Part shown: piece by piece, positions 40,101 to 51,053 of the stretch | How positions within the stretch are numbered: position 1 is the first letter of the stretch | Layout of the letters: each line of letters starts with the position of its first letter | Assembly: GCF_900637205.1 (NCBI RefSeq) | Contig: NZ_LR134355.1 | Span: 2,604,001-2,668,000 of the forward strand | From: Mycolicibacterium chitae | Lineage (GTDB): Bacteria; Actinomycetota; Actinomycetes; Mycobacteriales; Mycobacteriaceae | Direction: 5' to 3' | DNA length: 64,000 nt | Notes under the pieces: generated by a model | Seen by the model: only the letters and a program-made list of their open reading frames with translations | Databases searched by the model: none | What the model was told of the DNA's origin: nothing | Position numbers and translations under genes: made by a program

Positions 40101-40715
40101 GTGTCCAGCCCCACCAGGTGGGCGGGTGTCCCGCTGACCGACCGCCGCATCGAGCGCCGTGCGCTACTGATCAACGCGGCGTTCGCGTTGTTCGGCGAGG
40201 GCGGCGAGGGGGCGGTGTCCGTGCGATCGGTGTGCCGCGAATCGGCGCTGAACACCAGGTACTTCTACGAGAGCTTCGGCGACACCGATGAACTGCTGGG
40301 CGCGGTCTACGACAAGGTCGCCGACGAGATGAACGCGGAGGTGCAGGCGGCCATCCAGGCGGTCATCGACGCCGTCGGGGGCACCGACGTGGACCGGATG
40401 CGCGCCGGCGTCCGCGCCGTGCTGGGCTTCAGCTCGGCCGACCCGCGCCGCGGTCGGGTGCTGTTCACCGAGGCGCGGGCCAACCCGGTGCTCACCGCGC
40501 GACGCCAGATCGCCCAGGAGACCCTGCAGCAGATGGTGCGCAGCCAGCGCGAGCACGCGCACCCCGGTGACGACAGCACCGCGACCCTGGTGGCGGCCGC
40601 GATGTTCACCGGCGCCATGGCGGAGCTGGCGCAGCAGTGGCTGTCCGGTGCGCTGGGCGCCGATCTGGACGCGGTGGTCGACCACGCTGTTCGATTTGTG
40701 CTGCTGACCTCCTGA
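40101..40715 (+). CDS. TetR-family regulator
   Basis: 204 residues from GTG 40101. The HTH is 'NAAFALFGEGGEGAVSVRSVCRESALNTRYFYESFGDTDEL', followed by a helical ligand domain containing 'GFSSADPRRGRVLFTEARANPVLTARR' and 'AAAMFTGAMAELAQQWLSGAL'. It is divergent from the MpaB-type oxygenase, with an operator-like dyad between. Repression of the oxygenase and of itself is the expected role. The adenylyl cyclase begins 28 bp downstream on the same strand, but a separate promoter is possible. Confidence 0.9.
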   Translation: MSSPTRWAGVPLTDRRIERRALLINAAFALFGEGGEGAVSVRSVCRESALNTRYFYESFGDTDELLGAVYDKVADEMNAEVQAAIQAVIDAVGGTDVDRMRAGVRAVLGFSSADPRRGRVLFTEARANPVLTARRQIAQETLQQMVRSQREHAHPGDDSTATLVAAAMFTGAMAELAQQWLSGALGADLDAVVDHAVRFVLLTS

Positions 40716-40743
40716 GTCGGCGCTGCGGGGCTACGCTGCGAAG

Positions 40744-42120
40744 ATGCCGATACGGCGGTCCTCGGCGGCGTCGGTACTGGTCCACGGCCGGTTGCCGCGG
40801 GAGAACCCGTGTCTGTCGGTGCGCAACGAGCACTACGTGGCCCGGACCTCGCGGCAGATCCGGGTGCTCGAGGTCGCCGCACTGATCGCGGCCCTGGTCA
40901 GCGCGGGCTTCGGGACCTGGGGGCTGGTCGGTGGTTTCGGCGCCCTGCAGGTGGCGATCGTCAACATCGTCTCGGCCGTGTTGTTCCTGGTCATCCCCCT
41001 GCTCGGGAAGGTGTCCGACCTGCTGGCGGCGCTGTGTTTCATCGTTGTCGCCTACACCTCGGTGTTCGTCCAGGCCTGGACCATCGGGACGGGATCGGGG
41101 CTGCAGTTCTACTTCCTGGTGGCTGCCTCGATCCTGGTGCTGGTGCTCGGCATCGAGCGCATCGTGCTGGCCGGCGCCCTGGCCGCGCTCGGGGTCGTCC
41201 TGGCCATCGTGTTGGAACTGAACATTCCCGATGACACTGGCGTGCAACCGGATTGGAGCATCCGGGTGGGCTTCGTCGTCTCGGTCGCGTCGGCGTCGCT
41301 GATGGCGGTGGCCACGGTCTGGTACGCGCTGCGGGAGATCCGCCGCGCCGAGGCGGCGATGGAGCAGGAGTACGAACGCTCCGAGAAGCTGCTGGCCAAC
41401 ATCCTGCCGGCGAGCATCGCCGAGCGGCTCAAGGACCCCGGCCACGACATGATCGCCGACTCCTATGACGACGCGTCGATCCTGTTCGCCGACATCGCCG
41501 GGTTCACCCGTCGCGCCAGCGAGACCGCGCCGACCGAGTTGGTGCGCTTCCTCGACGGTCTCTACACGGAGTTCGATCGGCTGGTGGACCGGCACGGCCT
41601 GGAGAAGATCAAGACCACCGGGGATTCCTACATGGTGGTCAGCGGGGTGCCGGAACCGCGCGCCGATCACCTGCGCGCATTGGCGGATCTGGCCCTGGAC
41701 ATGGCGGCCGTGGTCGCCGACCTGCGCGACCCCGCGGGCCGGCCGGTGCCGATCCGGATCGGGATGGCCAGCGGGCCCGTGGTCGCCGGCGTGGTGGGCG
41801 AGCGCCGGTTCTTCTACGACGTGTGGGGCGACGCGGTCAACGTGGCCTCCCGCATGGAGTCCACGGACCAGGAGGGCCGCATCCAGGTGCCCGACGCGGT
41901 CTACCGGTGCTTGCGCGACGAATTCGTCTTCGCGGAGCGCGGCGAGGTCGAGATCAAGGGCAAGGGTCCGATGCGCACCTGGTATCTGGTGGGCCGTCCC
42001 GGCGAACCGGCCCCGGACGGCGATCGACCCGCCCAGTCCGGGACTGGGCGGGTCGAATCGTCAGTCGAGTCGTCAGTCGAATCGTCTAGGCGGGTTAGAC
42101 CTTCCGGTTCTCCGACTTGA
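40744..42120 (+). CDS. cya: Membrane class III adenylyl cyclase (Rv1625c orthologue)
   Basis: 458 residues: six membrane helices (about 42-192), a signal helix (195-222) and a class IIIa cyclase catalytic domain (240-405). Catalytic residues are Asp250 and Asp294 (metal; ILFADIAGFT, TTGDSYMVVSG), Lys290 and Asp359 (adenine; EKIKTTGD, FYDVWGDAVNVAS), Asn366 and Arg370 (transition state). These are exactly six less than in Rv1625c, as recalled. It makes cAMP as a homodimer. The last 30 residues (VESSVESSVESSRRVRPSGSPT) differ from the normal end and run through a 16-bp hairpin and three 12-bp repeats; the stop lies inside the convergent dps gene by 26 bp. Confidence 0.93.
   Translation: MPIRRSSAASVLVHGRLPRENPCLSVRNEHYVARTSRQIRVLEVAALIAALVSAGFGTWGLVGGFGALQVAIVNIVSAVLFLVIPLLGKVSDLLAALCFIVVAYTSVFVQAWTIGTGSGLQFYFLVAASILVLVLGIERIVLAGALAALGVVLAIVLELNIPDDTGVQPDWSIRVGFVVSVASASLMAVATVWYALREIRRAEAAMEQEYERSEKLLANILPASIAERLKDPGHDMIADSYDDASILFADIAGFTRRASETAPTELVRFLDGLYTEFDRLVDRHGLEKIKTTGDSYMVVSGVPEPRADHLRALADLALDMAAVVADLRDPAGRPVPIRIGMASGPVVAGVVGERRFFYDVWGDAVNVASRMESTDQEGRIQVPDAVYRCLRDEFVFAERGEVEIKGKGPMRTWYLVGRPGEPAPDGDRPAQSGTGRVESSVESSVESSRRVRPSGSPT
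42024..42056. terminator. 16-bp perfect inverted repeat at the cyclase/dps junction
   Basis: Arms TCGACCCGCCCAGTCC and GGACTGGGCGGGTCGA around a single G; a real hairpin would use a 3-5-nt loop. It sits in the last 33 codons of the cyclase and 39 bp beyond the dps stop on the other strand. There is no T-run on either side, so a mycobacterial T-less terminator serving both convergent transcripts is the best guess. Transcription of the cyclase must pass through it before the annotated stop, which suggests the original stop was farther upstream. Confidence 0.6.
42053..42088 (+). repeat. Three 12-bp tandem repeats encoding VESS
   Basis: Units TCGAATCGTCAG, TCGAGTCGTCAG and TCGAATCGTCTA sit at the cyclase C-terminus and encode VESS-VESS-VESS. 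They begin inside the right arm of the hairpin at 42024-42056. They look like a slippage product. Confidence 0.8.
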
Positions 42121-42601
42121 TCAGCCAGGCCAACTTCTCGAGGCCCTCGATCTGTCCGTGCAGGATGTCGGCGGTGGTGGGATCCTCGGCGTCGACGGCG
42201 TCGTGGACGGCGCGCATGGTGTCCACGCTGGCCTGGATCGAGGTGGTGATCAGGTCCACCACTTCCGCGGTGTTCTGCTCATGCGGCGGGAACTCCGGCA
42301 AGGAGGTGGTCGCGGCCACGGTGTCGGTGCGGCCGTCCGGCACCGCCCACAGCGCCCGCATCCGCTCGGCGACGGTGTCGCTGCCGGCCCGGGCGAAGTC
42401 GACGAGTTCGTCGAGCTGGAGGTGAAGGTCGCGGAAGTTGCTGCCGACGACGTTCCAGTGCGCCTGCTTGCCCTGCAGTTGCAGTTCGATCAGGTCGACG
42501 AGCACGCGCTGCAGGTTCTCGATGAACTTCTCGGACGGGGCGAATCCGACAATCTCGCTGGCTTCGCGCCGCTTGTTGTTAATGGTTGCTACCGCACTCA
42601 T
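42095..42601 (-). CDS. Dps-family ferritin (Dps2 type)
   Basis: 168 residues from ATG 42601 (MSAVATINNKRREAS), with GGGAG ten bases upstream; an in-frame ATG at 42637 is less likely. The core 'KQAHWNVVGSNFRDLHLQLDELVDFARAGSD' matches M. smegmatis Dps2 closely: ferroxidase ligands His48, His60 and Asp64 are present, and 'GRTDTVAATTSLPEF' and 'AWLIKSENRKV' close the protein. It forms a dodecamer that oxidises and stores iron; Dps2 can also bind DNA. It is the last gene of the minus-strand signalling cluster and converges on the cyclase with a 26-bp overlap. The 203 bp upstream is AT-richer than the window and should hold its promoter. Confidence 0.93.
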   Translation of the reverse strand: MSAVATINNKRREASEIVGFAPSEKFIENLQRVLVDLIELQLQGKQAHWNVVGSNFRDLHLQLDELVDFARAGSDTVAERMRALWAVPDGRTDTVAATTSLPEFPPHEQNTAEVVDLITTSIQASVDTMRAVHDAVDAEDPTTADILHGQIEGLEKLAWLIKSENRKV

Positions 42602-42783
42602 TTTTCGATTTCTCCCTTTTTCCGTTGCGGGGTACATTCGGGTGATATTTGGAGTCTAGGGGAAAGCATTCAGGTTTCCCGCGTTATGCCTTCCACCTGG
42701 GCTGGACTCGTTTTACCACGTCAATCATTTACAACGGATAACCCCGCGGGACAATTCCGAAACGGCCTGTAGCGTTCATCACG

Positions 42784-42802
42784 ATAGGTAAGGCAACCCT
42801 TC
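42784..42802. promoter_or_regulatory. Weak IdeR/iron-box-like site upstream of dps2
   Basis: ATAGGTAAGGCAACCCTTC matches 13 of 19 positions of the IdeR consensus (TTAGGTTAGGCTAACCTAA) as I recall it, with the AGGT...AGGC core kept. It lies 183 bp upstream of the dps2 start, at the end of the DUF2339 gene. IdeR can activate ferritin genes from upstream boxes. The score is below the usual threshold, so this is only a candidate. Confidence 0.3.
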
Positions 42803-42804
42803 GT

Positions 42805-44655
42805 TTAATTGAGCCTTTCCTTTATTGCCCCCGAATTGGTCGCCTTTTCGTCGGTCGTGGCCAGACTGCGCGCGTAATTCGCGCCCATCGCCAACAAGAC
42901 CAGGCCGACGACGATGAACGCCGCCACCCGGAACATGCCGTCGAGCGTGCCGAGGTCGAACAGGAACAGCTTGGCCGTGGCGGCCGCCGTCAGCGCCAAC
43001 CCGCCGAGCAGGGGTGCGGTCCGCGCCTCCCCGCCCGACAGCCGGCGGGCCAGGCCGAACAGCGCGGCCGCCGCGCCGATCCAGCAGATGGTGGCGACCA
43101 TGTGCCCGGCCAGGAAGCCGCCGTCGTCGGCCACCAGCACGCCGGCCGTGACGGTGAACATCGTGACCGAGTAGAGCGCGATGACCGCGGCGGCGGCCCA
43201 GGTGAATCGGGCCTCGTCCGCATCGAGCCGGCCGCTGCCGGTCCACGTCCACGCCAACACCAGGGCGACGGCCACGGCCAGCACGCTGGAGATCAACGTC
43301 GACACCGCGACGGCGGCGTTCAGCTCGGTCGCGCGCAGCAGGGTCTCCGGCGGGGCGAACGCGACGTAGAGCATGGCGCCCGGAACGGCGAAACCGGCCG
43401 CGACCCACCGGGCGACGCGGCTGCGACGACCCGCGAGACCCACGATCAGCGCCAGCCCGAGCAGGACCGGCCCCTCGACGTGACCGGCGAAGGCCACCGT
43501 GACGGCGATCAGGGCGGCGACCGCCGACAAGGCCGACCAGATCGCGACCACCGCGCCCTCGACGCCCGGCAGCCGGCGCGGCATCACGACGAGGACCAGC
43601 AGGCCGGCGGCGAGCGCGCCGGCCAGCAGCGCCCCGAGGGTGCGCGGCACCGCGACGGCCGCCGCCAACGCCGGCAGCGCGCCGGCCACGGTCAGCAGCG
43701 CGGTCGCCGTCGGGTTACCCGCGTGCGGCAGCAACAGCAGCGCGCCGAGCACGGCCAGCAGCGCCGCGATCGCGCAGGCCCCGCCCAACAGCCACACGTC
43801 GTCGCCGGAGCCGAGTTCGCCGGCGACCGAGGCGATGAACAACGCGGCCAACAGCGGCAGCGTCACCGCGGCGGTGCGCGCCGCATGCATCCACACCCAG
43901 TCCTTGCCGAGTTGCACCGGCAGCGCCGCCGCCGACAACGCGATCATGAACCCGATCAGCAGCAGCGTGATCCCGTCGGCGACGATCGGGGCCAGGATGG
44001 TCAGCGGGACCAGCACCAGCAACCCGAGCTGCTGCGAGTCCCAACGCCGGGCCAGCGTCAGCCCGCCTCCCCCGATCAGCGCCGCGAGCACCAGTCCGCC
44101 GGCGCCGGGCAACCAGCCGTAAATGGTGGTGACGGCGACGACGTCCATGTAGGCCGCGGCGATGCCGGTGGCGGCCAATGCGATCGCGCCGACCTGCCCG
44201 CCGGGGCGGCGGTACAGCCGGACCCCGGACGCCACCAGGGCGGCGGCCAGGACGGCGCCGGCACCGACGCGCACCTCCGGGCGCAGGATCCCGGCCTGGG
44301 CCGCCAGGACCAGCAGCAGCACCACGCCGATCAGCGTGACCGCGACCCCGGCGACCGCCAGCAGCTTGCCGATCCAGCCCTGCCCGTCGGCGGTGCCCAG
44401 GCGCGCGGCCAACGGCGGCCGCGGCGGGGCGGGCGGCGGCACATAGACCGGAGGGGGCGGTGCCGGCACGGGTGCGAGGACGGGCGGGGGCGGCAGGGGC
44501 GCCGGGGGTACCGGGGGTGCCAGCGGTGGCGGGACCGGCAGCGGCAGGGACCGTTGCAGTTCGCTGAGTTGGCCGGCGACCCGGGCCATCTGCTGCGACA
44601 GCTGGCCGAACTCGTCGGACAGCCGTTGGAGGGCAACCTGATGCGGTGCAGTCAT
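42805..44655 (-). CDS. DUF2339 polytopic membrane protein
   Basis: 616 residues from ATG 44655 (MTAPHQVALQRLSDEFGQLS); ATGs at 44664 and 44691 are alternatives. A short N-terminal coiled coil (VALQRLSDEFGQLSQQMARVAG) and a Pro/Ala linker (about 40-85) precede some 18-20 hydrophobic segments. The first conserved patch is 'GWIGKLLAVAGVAVTLIGVVLLLVLAAQ', the DUF2339 signature, and 'LTAAATAKLFLFDLGTLDGMFRVAAFIVVGLVLL' closes it. Function is unknown. It lies 54 bp after the response regulator and 203 bp before dps2, on the same strand. Confidence 0.88.
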   Translation of the reverse strand: MTAPHQVALQRLSDEFGQLSQQMARVAGQLSELQRSLPLPVPPPLAPPVPPAPLPPPPVLAPVPAPPPPVYVPPPAPPRPPLAARLGTADGQGWIGKLLAVAGVAVTLIGVVLLLVLAAQAGILRPEVRVGAGAVLAAALVASGVRLYRRPGGQVGAIALAATGIAAAYMDVVAVTTIYGWLPGAGGLVLAALIGGGGLTLARRWDSQQLGLLVLVPLTILAPIVADGITLLLIGFMIALSAAALPVQLGKDWVWMHAARTAAVTLPLLAALFIASVAGELGSGDDVWLLGGACAIAALLAVLGALLLLPHAGNPTATALLTVAGALPALAAAVAVPRTLGALLAGALAAGLLVLVVMPRRLPGVEGAVVAIWSALSAVAALIAVTVAFAGHVEGPVLLGLALIVGLAGRRSRVARWVAAGFAVPGAMLYVAFAPPETLLRATELNAAVAVSTLISSVLAVAVALVLAWTWTGSGRLDADEARFTWAAAAVIALYSVTMFTVTAGVLVADDGGFLAGHMVATICWIGAAAALFGLARRLSGGEARTAPLLGGLALTAAATAKLFLFDLGTLDGMFRVAAFIVVGLVLLAMGANYARSLATTDEKATNSGAIKERLN

Positions 44656-44709
44656 GCCAGCCATCGTCGCCGCGCCGGGGGCGGCGGGCATGAGTAGGAC
44701 TACGCGACT

Positions 44710-45378
44710 TCAGGGATTCTTGTCGAGGCCGTGCTCGATGGCGTAGCGGGTCAACTCCACGCGGTTGGCCACCTGCAGCTTGCGGAAGGTCGCCTGCACG
44801 TGGTTCTCCACGGTGCGGTGGCTGACCGAGAGCTTGGCGGCAATCTGCTTGGCGGTCAAGCCCTTTGCGACATACCGCAGCACCTCGGTCTCCCGCTCGG
44901 TCAGGGTGGGACCGGACGGCGTGGCGCCGGGGCCGCGGGCGATGCGGCGGTACTCCCCCAGCACCAGGCCGGCCAGTCCCGGGGTGAACACGGCGCGGCC
45001 CTGCGCGGTTTCGGCCACGGCCTCGGTCAGCTCGGCCTTCGAGGCGCTCTTCACCAGATAGCCGGTGGCGCCGGCCTTCACCGCCTGCAACACGTCGTCG
45101 CGCTCGCCGGAGGCCGACAGCACCAGCACCCGACTCGTCGGGGACACCTCCAGGACCCCGACCGTCGCGGCGGCGCCGTCGCCGTCGGCCAACTGCATGT
45201 CCATCAGCACCACATCGGGACGCACGACCGCGGCCCGACGCCGCGCCGCGGCCACCCCGTCGGCGGTGGCCACCACCGCGAAGCCTTCGTCGGCGAGGTC
45301 ACGGGCGACGGCGTCGCGCCAGATCGGGTGGTCGTCGACGACCATCACGGTGATCGTCGCCGGGTCTTCGTCAGCCAC
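44710..45378 (-). CDS. LuxR/NarL-type response regulator
   Basis: 222 residues from GTG 45378 (VADEDPATITVMVVDDHP); a start at 45432 would lie deep within the kinase gene. Receiver domain: acidic pocket 'VVDDHPIW', phospho-Asp60 in 'VVLMDMQLADG', Ser/Thr 'LVLSASGE' and Lys 'GYLVKSASK'. Output HTH: 'LTERETEVLRYVAKGLTAKQIAAKLSVSHRTVENHVQATFRKLQ'. It overlaps the histidine kinase stop by 8 bp, so the pair is a cognate two-component system. Target promoters are not visible; dps2 and DUF2339 downstream in the same strand are candidates. It resembles MacR-type regulators of Streptomyces. Confidence 0.95.
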   Translation of the reverse strand: MADEDPATITVMVVDDHPIWRDAVARDLADEGFAVVATADGVAAARRRAAVVRPDVVLMDMQLADGDGAAATVGVLEVSPTSRVLVLSASGERDDVLQAVKAGATGYLVKSASKAELTEAVAETAQGRAVFTPGLAGLVLGEYRRIARGPGATPSGPTLTERETEVLRYVAKGLTAKQIAAKLSVSHRTVENHVQATFRKLQVANRVELTRYAIEHGLDKNP

Positions 45379-46533
45379 GCTGCGGTCCAGCCTCGGGTCG
45401 GTGGGTGGGCACGGTGAGTTCCCATTCGACACCCTCGCCGGGGGCGGTCGTCAACCGGGCGGACCCGGACAGCGCTTCGAGCCGGCCGACGATCGACTGC
45501 GAGATCCCCATCCGGCCCTCGGATCGGGCCTGCGCCAGGCGTTCCGGGGGCATCCCGACCCCGTCGTCGCGGACGCTGATGGTGACGCTGTCACCGAGAT
45601 CCTCGAGCAACACGAATGCGCGCGCGGCGGGGCCGGCGTGGGCGCGCACGTTGTCCAGGACGTTGCCGACGGCGGCGTCGAGTTCGGCCACCACGGCGGC
45701 ACCGAGCAACACGGGCGTGCCCGGCACGCTCACCACCACCCGGTCGTCGGCCCGGCGGTTCAGCGGGGTCCGCAGGTCCACGAACTCCGCGTCGGCGCCG
45801 TCGCGGACGGTCTCGACGCTGACCAGCCGGCGCAGGGCGCGCTCCTGCTCGCCGGCGAGTGCGGCGAGCTCGGCGGTCGGGCCGCCGATCTCGTGTCCGC
45901 GCCGGGCCACCAGGGCGAGTACCTGGATGACCCCGTCGTGCACCTGGCGGGCCAGTCGTTCCCGCTCGGCCACGACGGCCGACATGCGCACGGCCCGTTC
46001 CAGTTCGGCGTGCGCGCGCCGGGCGGTCTGGGCGGCCATGCCGACCGCCAACCCCACCGCGAGTTCGATGACGATGGTCGCGTTGCGGGTGAAGTCGAAG
46101 CTGACCGAACCCTTGAGCGCGGCGTAGACCGCCATCACCGCAACGCCGGTGCCCATCCCGACGATCGGGCCGGCCAGGATCGCCGCGGAGATCGGGGCGT
46201 TGGTGGCCCACAGCGTGGTCGGCCAGGATTGGTTGGCCGCGATCCAGTCCTCGGAGGCCACCAGGCGCGTCGCCCAGATCATGCCGATCACCACCACGAA
46301 CTCGGCGCCCACCCAGGCCGGCCGGCGCCCGAACCCGTGCAGGTAGGCCACCGCGCAGGCCAGGGTCCAGACGGAGAGCACGCCGAACAGCACCCAGCCC
46401 AGCGCGGGCCGCTCCAGGTCGTCGACGCTCGCGATCTGGAAGCCCGCCGCATACAGGTAGCTCAGCAGCCGGAACACCTGGGCCGCGCGCCACAGCGGCG
46501 TCGTCGGGTCGGGTGACGTCCGGACGGTCGTGT

Positions 46534-46537
<4 letters not shown>
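45371..46537 (-). CDS. Membrane sensor histidine kinase (NarL-partner, HisKA_3 type)
   Basis: 388 residues from GTG 46537. Five or six membrane helices (about 21-168) with little extracytoplasmic sequence suggest membrane-embedded sensing. The H-box is His200 in 'RLARQVHDGVIQVLALV'; N-box 'NVLDNVRAHAG' and G-box 'SVRDDGVGMPPERL' follow, so phosphotransfer machinery is complete. It resembles MacS-family kinases of Streptomyces. The GTG start overlaps the stop of the Ser/Thr kinase by 4 bp (46534-46537) and its end overlaps the regulator by 8 bp. Coupling of a receptor Ser/Thr kinase to a two-component system by overlapping genes is notable. Confidence 0.93.
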
Positions 46538-48372
<1,835 letters not shown>

Positions 48373-48417
48373 CGTTTATCCCTGGGCGCCAACGCCCCCC
48401 GACGAAGTTGCCTGAAT

Positions 48418-49185
48418 TTACATCACCTTCGACAGGAATGCCTTGGTGCGTTCGTGCTGCGGATTGCTCAGTACCTCGCGCGGGGCGCCGCGCTCGACGA
48501 TCACGCCGCCGTCCATGAACACCAGCTGATCGGCCACCTCGCGGGCAAAGCCCATCTCGTGGGTGACCACCACCATCGTCATGCCCTCGGCCGCAAGCTT
48601 TTTCATCACCGCGAGCACCTCGCCGACCAGTTCCGGGTCCAGCGCCGAGGTGGGCTCGTCGAACAGCATCAGCTTGGGGTTCATGGCCAGGGCCCGGGCG
48701 ATGGCCACCCGCTGCTGCTGGCCTCCGGACAGCTGGGCCGGATAGGCGTTGGCCTTGGCGGACAACCCCACCTGATCGAGCAGATCCTTGGCCCGGGCGG
48801 TCGCGACGTCCTTCTTGACCTTCTTGACCTGGATCGGCGCTTCGATGATGTTCTGCAGGGCGGTGCGGTGCGGGAACAGGTTGAAGTGCTGGAACACCAT
48901 CCCGACGTCGCGGCGCTGCTTGGCCGCCTCGCGCGGCGGCAACTCGTGCAGCTTGCCGCCGCGTTCCCGGTAGCCGACCAGCTGCCCGTCGACGAACAGC
49001 CGCCCGGCGGTGACCTCCTCGAGGTGGTTGATGCACCGCAGGAAGGTGGACTTGCCCGAGCCCGACGGGCCGACCAGGACCAGCACCTGTCCCTTCGACA
49101 CCTCCAGGGTCACCCCCTTGAGCACCTTGAGCGCACCGAAGTCCTTGCAGACGGCTTCTGCCCGGACCATCGGGGATTCGGTCAT
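48418..49185 (-). CDS. Polar amino acid ABC transporter, ATP-binding protein
   Basis: 255 residues from ATG 49185. Walker A '[10 protein letters not shown]', Q-loop '[12 protein letters not shown]', signature '[17 protein letters not shown]', Walker B '[14 protein letters not shown]' and H-loop '[15 protein letters not shown]'. Residue order and length (about 250) match GlnQ/HisP-type importers. There is an unusual insertion '[23 protein letters not shown]' between Walker A and the Q-loop, shared by a subset of the family. The start overlaps the permease stop by 4 bp. It drives uptake of the ligand bound by the lipoprotein at 50109-51053. Confidence 0.96.
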   Translation of the reverse strand: MTESPMVRAEAVCKDFGALKVLKGVTLEVSKGQVLVLVGPSGSGKSTFLRCINHLEEVTAGRLFVDGQLVGYRERGGKLHELPPREAAKQRRDVGMVFQHFNLFPHRTALQNIIEAPIQVKKVKKDVATARAKDLLDQVGLSAKANAYPAQLSGGQQQRVAIARALAMNPKLMLFDEPTSALDPELVGEVLAVMKKLAAEGMTMVVVTHEMGFAREVADQLVFMDGGVIVERGAPREVLSNPQHERTKAFLSKVM

Positions 49186-50096
49186 GGGTGCGGCTCTCCG
49201 ATCTGTTCCTTGGCCAGCGCCTCGAGCTGTTTGGCGGTCAGCTTGCGCGACGCCCCGCGGGAGAAGTACCGCTCGAGGTAGTACTGGCCGACCATCAGCA
49301 CGCTGGTGGCGGCCAGGTACCAGGTGGCGGCCACCAACAACAGCGGGATGGGTTCGAAGATGCGCGCGGCGATCTCCCGCGAGGTGATGCCGTAGAGCTC
49401 CATCGTGTAGGGCACCGCCGTCACCAGCGAGGTGGTCTTCAGCATGCTGATGACCTCGTTGCCGGTGGGCGGGATGATCACGCGCATTGCCTGCGGTAAC
49501 ACGGTGCGGCGCATGGTCATCGCCCACGACATGCCCAGCGCGATCGACGCCTCGGTCTGGCCCTCCGGGACCGAGCTGATCCCCGCCCGGATGATCTCGG
49601 CCATGTAGGCGGCCTCGTTGAGGGCAAGGCCGATGAGCGCCAACAGGAACGGGAACGACAGGTTCTGCAGATCGATGTGCAACAGCGACGGCCCGAACGG
49701 CACGCCCAGCTGGATGTTCTGGTAGATCGTCGGGAACAGTCCCCAGAACACCAGCTGCACGTAGACCGGCGTACCGCGGAAGATCCACAGGTACACCCAC
49801 GCGACCCACCGGAACACCGGGTTGGGTGACAGCCGCATGACGGCCAGCACCACGCCGAGGATGATCGCGATCACCATCGAATACACCGTCAGCTGCAGGG
49901 TGTTCCACACGCCCTTCAGCACGCGCTCGTTGAACAGGTATTCGCGGTAGGTGGACCAGCCGTAGGCCGGGTTGGTGGCCGCGCCCCACAGGAACAATCC
50001 GACGATCACCAGGATCGCCGCCGCGGTCACCCAGCGCCACGGGTGGCGCAGCGGGACAGCGTCTATGGGCGCCGGCGTCGCTCGGTCGTCACTCAT
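49182..50096 (-). CDS. Polar amino acid ABC transporter, permease
   Basis: 304 residues, with a HEQRO-type (His/Glu/Gln/Arg/opine) permease core of five helices and an extra N-terminal helix (about 22-40). The EAA loop that docks the ATPase is '[31 protein letters not shown]'. Also present is '[16 protein letters not shown]', typical of this group. Only one permease gene is present, so it should act as a homodimer. It starts 12 bp before (downstream of) the lipoprotein gene's stop and overlaps the ATPase start by 4 bp. Confidence 0.95.
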   Translation of the reverse strand: MSDDRATPAPIDAVPLRHPWRWVTAAAILVIVGLFLWGAATNPAYGWSTYREYLFNERVLKGVWNTLQLTVYSMVIAIILGVVLAVMRLSPNPVFRWVAWVYLWIFRGTPVYVQLVFWGLFPTIYQNIQLGVPFGPSLLHIDLQNLSFPFLLALIGLALNEAAYMAEIIRAGISSVPEGQTEASIALGMSWAMTMRRTVLPQAMRVIIPPTGNEVISMLKTTSLVTAVPYTMELYGITSREIAARIFEPIPLLLVAATWYLAATSVLMVGQYYLERYFSRGASRKLTAKQLEALAKEQIGEPHP

Positions 50097-50108
50097 CCGC
50101 CGGACCGA

Positions 50109-51053
50109 CTAGTTGACCGCGCCGTTGATCACGGGCTTGTCGATCATTCCCTGCTCGACGCCCCAGTTGGTGGCGATGGTCTCGTAGTCACCGGTCTCGA
50201 TCAGGTGCTCGAGGGCCTTCTGCAGTGCCGCGGCCAGCGCCGACCCCTTGGCGACGGGCCAGCCGTAGGGCGCGGAGCTGAAGACCTCACCGATCTGTTC
50301 GAGCTTGCCGTCGGCCTGCTTGATGGCGTACAGCACCACCGGTGAGTCCGCGGACACCGCGTCGGCCTGGCCGAGGACGACGGCGTTGGTGGCGGCATCC
50401 TGGCCGTCGAAGGCCATGATCTCGATGGCGGGCTTGCCGGCGTCGAGGCACGCTTGGTTCTTGGTCGGCAGTTCGTCGGTCTCCTGGTGGGTGGTGGCCT
50501 GCACCGCGACCTTCTTGCCGCAGGCGTTGTCGGGATCGATGGAATCCCCGGGGCGCTGGGCCCACAGCGTGCCCGCCGAGAAGTAGGTGACGAAGTCCAC
50601 CGAGCGCTCGCGCTCCTTGGTGTCGGTGAACGACGACATGCCGACGTTGTAGGTGCCGCCCTGGATCGACGGGATGATCTTGCCGAAGTCGGATTCCCGG
50701 TATTCCGGGGTGAGCCCCAGGGTCTCGGCGATCGCGTTCATCAGGTCGACGTCGAACCCGACGATCTCGCCGCCGGCGTCTTTGAACTCGTTGGGCGCGT
50801 ATGGAATGTTGACGCCGATGATCAGCTTGCCGGAGGCCTTGATGTCCTCGGGCACCATGGCGGCGATCTCTTCGACCTTGCTCGCCGAAACGGGCGAGGA
50901 CTCGGGCGATTCCGAGGCGGAGTCGGTGCTGCTCGAACACCCGGACAGCGCGAGTGCGCCCGAGGCGACGAGGATGGTCGTCCAACGCCACCACCTCGCA
51001 CCCGTGCGAGGCCGTTGCGGATGTGCCGGTAGTGCTGTTCTCACGGTTTTCAC
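50109..51053 (-). CDS. Polar amino acid ABC transporter, solute-binding lipoprotein
   Basis: 314 residues from GTG 51053 (another GTG at 51044 is possible; GGAGAAG is upstream). The signal peptide ends in a lipobox 'LALSGCSSS', giving a lipid-anchored SBP_bac_3 protein. The binding domain begins with 'GKLIIGVNIPYAPNEF', then 'GFDVDLMNAIAETLGLTPEY', 'VGMSSFTDTKERERSVDFV', 'GTLWAQRPGDSIDPDNACG' and 'ADAVSADSPVVLY'. This is glutamine/glutamate/arginine-binding protein-like; the exact ligand is not readable. The same domain is copied on the outside of the receptor kinase. It is the first gene of the operon, with 174 bp before the divergent HdeD gene. Confidence 0.95.
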   Translation of the reverse strand: MKTVRTALPAHPQRPRTGARWWRWTTILVASGALALSGCSSSTDSASESPESSPVSASKVEEIAAMVPEDIKASGKLIIGVNIPYAPNEFKDAGGEIVGFDVDLMNAIAETLGLTPEYRESDFGKIIPSIQGGTYNVGMSSFTDTKERERSVDFVTYFSAGTLWAQRPGDSIDPDNACGKKVAVQATTHQETDELPTKNQACLDAGKPAIEIMAFDGQDAATNAVVLGQADAVSADSPVVLYAIKQADGKLEQIGEVFSSAPYGWPVAKGSALAAALQKALEHLIETGDYETIATNWGVEQGMIDKPVINGAVN

